Shown here in pieces: positions 57,601 through 63,600 of a stretch of DNA of 64,000 bases; the first letter of the stretch is position 1; every line of letters begins with the position of its first letter. This DNA comes from Siphonodentalium dalli (taxonomy: Eukaryota; Mollusca; Scaphopoda; Gadilida; Siphonodentaliidae), in assembly GCA_032622095.1 (NCBI GenBank), contig CP136069.1, positions 66,551,319 through 66,615,318 on the forward strand, written 5' to 3'. Both the position numbers and the translations under genes were made by a program. A model generated the notes under the pieces. It had not been told where the DNA came from. It ran no database searches and saw only the letters and a list, made by a program, of their open reading frames with translations.

Positions 57601-60600
57601 GCATGAGAGTACGTACATGGCTACATATAAAACATAGACATTTTGAATGACAACATGTGACATCCGCATGTCAACAGTATAGCCTAGACTCTAGAGAGCT
57701 CTAGTCTAGGTAGGTATAAAATAGTAAAAAAAAAAATTAAATTTACCATAGATCTTACCATAATTATGATATGAAAAAAATATATAATTGTAAATTTGTT
57801 ACCGTATGTAATCTTGTCAGTTGTAACGCTTAGTACTAGTTAGTAGGTCAACTTTAGCCTTTGGTATACGTATGGTACTTTGCGAGGTCACTCTCTTTCT
57901 CGGAAATAAAAATATTAATAAATTATAATGTTTCAATTTTATTTTTAATTCTACCATATTATTAAGATTAATTTAATGTAGTCATAACTTCCAACTTGTT
58001 CAGATCTAATTTTGTTTATTCAATATTAAATTATTTAACAACCATGCATATTAATTAACAGTTTTACACAATGATTTCCTATCCGTAATGGATAATTCAC
58101 GATTCAATTCATCTACCTCTTTGGAACTTAATTAGTTGGCTAGCAACGGGATGCTATTTTCTGATTGGACAGAGAATTCCCTTTTTCAAAATGGCGGATG
58201 GATTGTGCTGGTCTCTCATGACGGCGAACAGAGCAGAGCGTCGGAGCGTCATAGAGCCAGTATCTAGTCCAAGCGTGTACTTCCCTTCGAGGCGTCACAA
58301 GATGAAAAAGAGATCTTGACTGTGTCCCCACTTGCTTATATACATAACAAGTGAACAAATGACCTTGACCTGCTACGTCAATAATAATGATTCAAAAAGG
58401 TACTTAAGCTATTTCGTACCAAAATAATAAATTTTAAACGGATCTCATAGAATCCTTTCTTGTGAATAAAGATGAATATACCATGTAGTTCAGTGTGTAA
58501 CGTATCTTTGAAGGGAATACTGGTGTGTCTATCTGCCTACTCTATGCATCAACCTATTTCAGAAAACAAGATACTGATATTAGTATGTCTATCCACCAAT
58601 ACATCAGTCATCTTATAAAACAATATACTGGTATGTCTAGTACCTATGTGTGCATGAAACCTACCTTAGAAAACAAGATACTTGTATGTCTATCCACCTA
58701 CACATCAACCTACTAGTATCTTAGAAAACAAGATACTGGTATGTATATCCACCTATACATCAACCTATCTTAGAAAACAAGATACTTGTATGTCTATCCA
58801 CCTATAAATCAACCTACTAGTATCTTAGAAAACAAGATACTTGGTATGGCTATCTACCTATGTGTGCATGAAACCTACCTTAGAAAACAAGATACTTGTA
58901 TGTCTATCCACCTATACATCAACCTACTAGTATCTTAGAAAACAAGATACTGGTATGTATATCCACCTATACATCAACCTATCTTAGAAAACAAGATACT
59001 TGGTAAGTCTATCAACCTATACATCAACCTATCTTAGAAAACAAGATATTGGTATGTCTATCCACCTATACATCAACCTGTCTTAGAAAACAAGATACTG
59101 GTATGTCTATCCACCTATAGATCAACCTATCTTTAAAAACAAGATACTTGGTATGTATATCCACCTATACCTCAACCTATCGTAGAAAACAATATCCTGG
59201 TATGTCTATTGACCTATACATCAACCTACTAGTATCGTAGAAAACAAGATACTGGTATGTGTATCCACCTATACATCAACCTATCTTAGAAAACAAGATA
59301 CTTGGTTTGTCTATCCACCTATACATCAACCTATCTTAGGAAACAAGATACTGGTATGTCTATCCACCTATACATCAACCTATCTTAGAAAACAAGATAC
59401 TGGTATGTCTATCCACCTATACATCAACCTATCTTCAAAAACAAGATACTTGGTATGTATATCCACCTATACCTCAACATATCTTAGAAAACAAGATACT
59501 TGGTTTGTCTATCCACCTATAAATCAGCAAATCTTAGGCCACAGTAATTTTATTAGTTGGTTTATGATCAGGGAAAAAACCTCTTGACGGAGGCAGCCCT
59601 CGTAATTGGCTACGGCAATCAGCAACGCCGAAGCTATTTTATGAAGCAAACTGGCCCCATGGCAATTGTCGAAGCCAAAAATTCTTAATTGAGAGGGCTG
59701 TGACAAGACTTGACATACCGTTATTTCACATTGTCACTGGTGAATACAAATCTCATATGTTCAGTTGAAATCAATATTTACGAATAAAAATTAAGGAAAA
59801 AAAAAAGTTGTCTGCGAGTTCGTAAACCAACTAATTAAATTGGTGTTGCCTTACCTTCGTTAATCCTGTGCTATTAATTGGACAGTTTAGAAAATCTGCC
59901 AAATACTGTTGCAAGAGATCAGCTTTCTCCAGCTGTGAATGGACCTGAAATTTCTCATGAATGCTGAAATTATAAGTGAAAATTAGTAGCTCCAAGTAAT
60001 ATTTAGATCATGCGTTTACATACCTTTCCATTAGTGATGTGCGGTTTTTTACGGTTTCTCGGTTTTCTTTCGGTTTTATTTCAAAACCAAACAGCAACCA
60101 ATATATTCTATAAAACCTATTTTCTGGTTTCAATTAACCGACACTGCTGGTCGCTGAATGTTGCTTTTACAAGACGTGTGGTTAGCGCTCACTTTTGTCA
60201 GCTGCTATTTGCCACTGTTACTAGTAGCAGTTTCAATTTAGAACATCTGAATGTCATATGAGCTATATTGCCACTTATTGCCATCGGATATGGAAATCAC
60301 TTGAAAACACCATTGATGAGTAGTTATCACATAGGAAATGTTCAGATAATAAGTTTAACCCTTACTATACTAAAGCGCCATTGGTGAATAGTTATCCCAT
60401 AGAATATGTTCAAATGGTAAGTTTAACCATTACTATACTAAAGCACCATTGATGAATAGTTATCCCATAGGAAATGTTCAAATGATAAGTTTAACCATTA
60501 CTATACTAAAGCACCATTGATGAATAGTTATCCCATAGGAAATGTTCAAATGATAAGTTTAACCCCTTCTATAGTAAAGCACAATTGATGAGTAGTTATC

Positions 60601-63600
60601 CAGGCTTTCCGCCAGGTTTTGGGGAATGATTCATGTATCCGCCGAGAAGAAAATGCAGTCAATGTTTTCAATGTCATGGAAACACTAGTGGACCTACTTT
60701 TGAATTTCAGTAAAAACTAAATAAAGTGTACTCTGTATTCTAAATGTAACACATCGACCCTGCACGTTGAATGTTAGCTCAGGCCTACAGACATACTGAC
60801 ATCCAACTTTTAGTGTTAGATCAGTCCGAGTGTGCATTCCCGCTAGAAGTCAAATAAAGTTGTCAACTATTTAAATTTCTTCGTACTGTCCCAACAAAAT
60901 TGAGAAGTAAACATCTTTATACCTTTAATACATATTGAATATGTCCTGTGCCAGGCTGTGGTATGACAGAAGGGGAAAAATTGGCTGGGGGAATGGGACC
61001 CTTAAAGGGACCCCCTGCCCTTCTATCGGAAAGCCTGAGTTATCCCAAAGGAACTTTTCAGATGATAATTTCAACCGTATCTACACTAAAGGACCATTGA
61101 TGAGTAGTTATCCCAAATAAAATGTTCAGATTATATGTTCAACAAACAACCATTAGGGCTCCTGCTGCACATTTATTTATCTGTCATCTGCTTTTATCAC
61201 CTTAACCCTTTCAGTGCCAGGGGCCGATCTCATCGGCCCTAATTTATGGTCTGTAAAATCAACCCTAAATTTTTTTTTTAAATTAAAAAAAAAAATTGAA
61301 TTTTTTTTGGGTATGCTTAAGCATGCTATAGCGAATTTAAAAACAAACTGGATAAAACCTTAGGGGCATGTTATAACTCAAAACTATCACCAAGTATCCA
61401 TAGTAATAATTTTGATGCCCATGAAAAACCTACAAAATAAGTCTGTTAAAGAATATAAGAAAAAATTATTAAAATTGTAAAAAATTGTAAAAAATAATAA
61501 CAAATGATGAAAAATTGTTAGGCCAATGCATTCTCTTAAATATGCGAGGCAACCTATGGTCGACTCGCATATATAAGAGAATGCATTGGCACAGGGTATA
61601 TGGGTTGATACAAAAATCGGACCTGGCACTGAAAGGGTTAACATTACTCCAAATGAATAAAAGACCATTATGATGAACACTTTTTAGCTGATTGGGAGAA
61701 TCCATTTAGTATAGAAAGTTTTAAACCAACTATAATTTCCTTCTGATATACTTGTTTATTTGACTATTTGTATCTTTAATAATTCTGCAAAATTATAAAA
61801 TGACATGTAGAAATTAATTACTCTACATGCACCTGTTCCTGACTTTCCTGTGACAAGTAGATATTTCAGAACAGTTCAATCTTTGTTGTCCTGTACTACA
61901 TTCCGAAATTATAGTCAATTTTTCCAAAAAAGAATATTAGACCAAACTAAACTAGAGGTGTGACTGTCCCAATGGGACTACGGATACCCCCCTGTTTTTA
62001 AAATACTAAGATGTTTCACATGTCAGTAAACATTTAGTTAAATAATAAAATAACAGTTCCCATTGCAGGTGTACAACCATAACCCTAATCTTATACCTAT
62101 TGACCGAAAAATGTAGGAATAAAAGCTTGGACAAAATTATGTATGTTGCGAAAAAAATTCTAAGTCGAAAACGGGGAATAACTCCACACAAAAAATGTCG
62201 GACAGACGTCATAATCGCAGGTGCACAGGTTCCCATGGTACTAAATATCAGTGCCAAGATTAAAAAACATTGACCGAAAAATGTAGGAATAAAAGCTCGG
62301 ACAAAATTATGCATGTTGCAAAAAAAATTCTAAGTCGAAAAAGGGGGATAACTCCACCAAAAAATGTCGGACAGACGTCATAATCGCAGGTGCACAAGTT
62401 CCCATGGTACTAAATATCTGTGCCACGTTTTAAACAAATTGACCGAAAAATGTAAGAATAAAAGCTCGGACAAAAGTATACATGTTGCGAAAATTTTCTA
62501 AGTCGAAAAAGAGGGGATAACTCCACCAAAAAAAGTCGGCCAAACGTCATAATCGCAGGTGCACAGGTTCCCATGGTGGTTGATGTCTGTGCCAAGTTTC
62601 ACGGAAATTGATCAAAAAACGACTGAGAAAAACTCCGGACAAATTTGTGTCCACGGACGGACGACGGACGGACGACGGACGGACGGACAAGCTGACTCCA
62701 GTATACCCCCCCTAACTTCGTTGCGGGGGGTATAATTAATGTCCTGTTTCAAATACCTGCAGGGGAATTTTGTAGGTAACAAATGAATTTAAAAACCTGA
62801 CTGCCCATTTTGAAAAGAAACGTGCCCCCGAAACAGATAAATCAACTTTGTGTGGCCTTATGGCATTGGTAGAATTTTTCTCAAGTACATCAAATATCAT
62901 GAGACATTCAATAGTTTGAAAAAGAGTGATGAAAAAAGATGAGTCTACTGTGTTCAACATACTTGTCTCAGCCTTCTTTAATAGGGCTTATTGAGAAAAT
63001 CAGACATTATAAAACTGCAGAATCCATGTGCCCAGTCATTACAAAGACTAAGAGAACAAAATTTGATTTTTGAGACAGGGCAAATTTTTTTGGATTGGGT
63101 GGGATTCGAACCCCGGCCCGACGGCGAGCGGGCCGGGGTTCGAATCCCACCCAATCCAAACAAATTTGCACTGTCTCAAAAATCAAATTTGCTTCTAAAA
63201 ATAGGCACCTGGTGTGTTGTATAGTCCCAAGCATGTTCTAAGGGCCAGCTCGGCTCGGCATGTTTCGGAGGCAACAAATATAACATTGCTACTGTGCTAT
63301 ATCTCCTATATATACTAAGAGAACAATTTGCTAAAAATAGAGCAACTGAAAAACTACTAGAGTAGCACAAAATTTATAACTTATTATCACATATGTTCTA
63401 CCATACCTCACCTGAATGCAATGCAATATTGGCTGGCCCACACATAACTGACCCAGATGAAATAATTACAATTTATTTTAAACCTTAAAACTAAAATAGA
63501 CTTATTATATCATCTTTGTCTTTTGTACCATATAAAAACAGCTGATCAATACGAAAAGTGTGCAAAATACTTTACTATATGTCATCATCAAAATGAATGT

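Larger units (their letters stand above)
52157..58520. mobile_element. Large DNA element with long terminal inverted repeats, copy B
   Basis: Near-identical to copy A at both ends and through most of the body. It is inserted into a 49-50 bp minisatellite: the left flank ends TTAGAAAACAAG and the right flank resumes CTGGTGTGTCTATC. It lacks A's 4385-5642 segment (junction at a 4-base GAAC repeat, near 54245) and A's nested repeat element. It has about 88 bases (near 54803-54892) that A lacks, a run of about 53 C residues (54553-54605), and a 2.0-kb insertion at 56245-58271. No transposase frame was recognised. Confidence 0.8.

Noticed and set aside
63100-63150. Possible tRNA gene from the GGTTCGAATCC motif
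   Set aside because: There is no acceptor stem, D-arm, anticodon arm or A box around it, and the motif is duplicated in a perfect inverted repeat.
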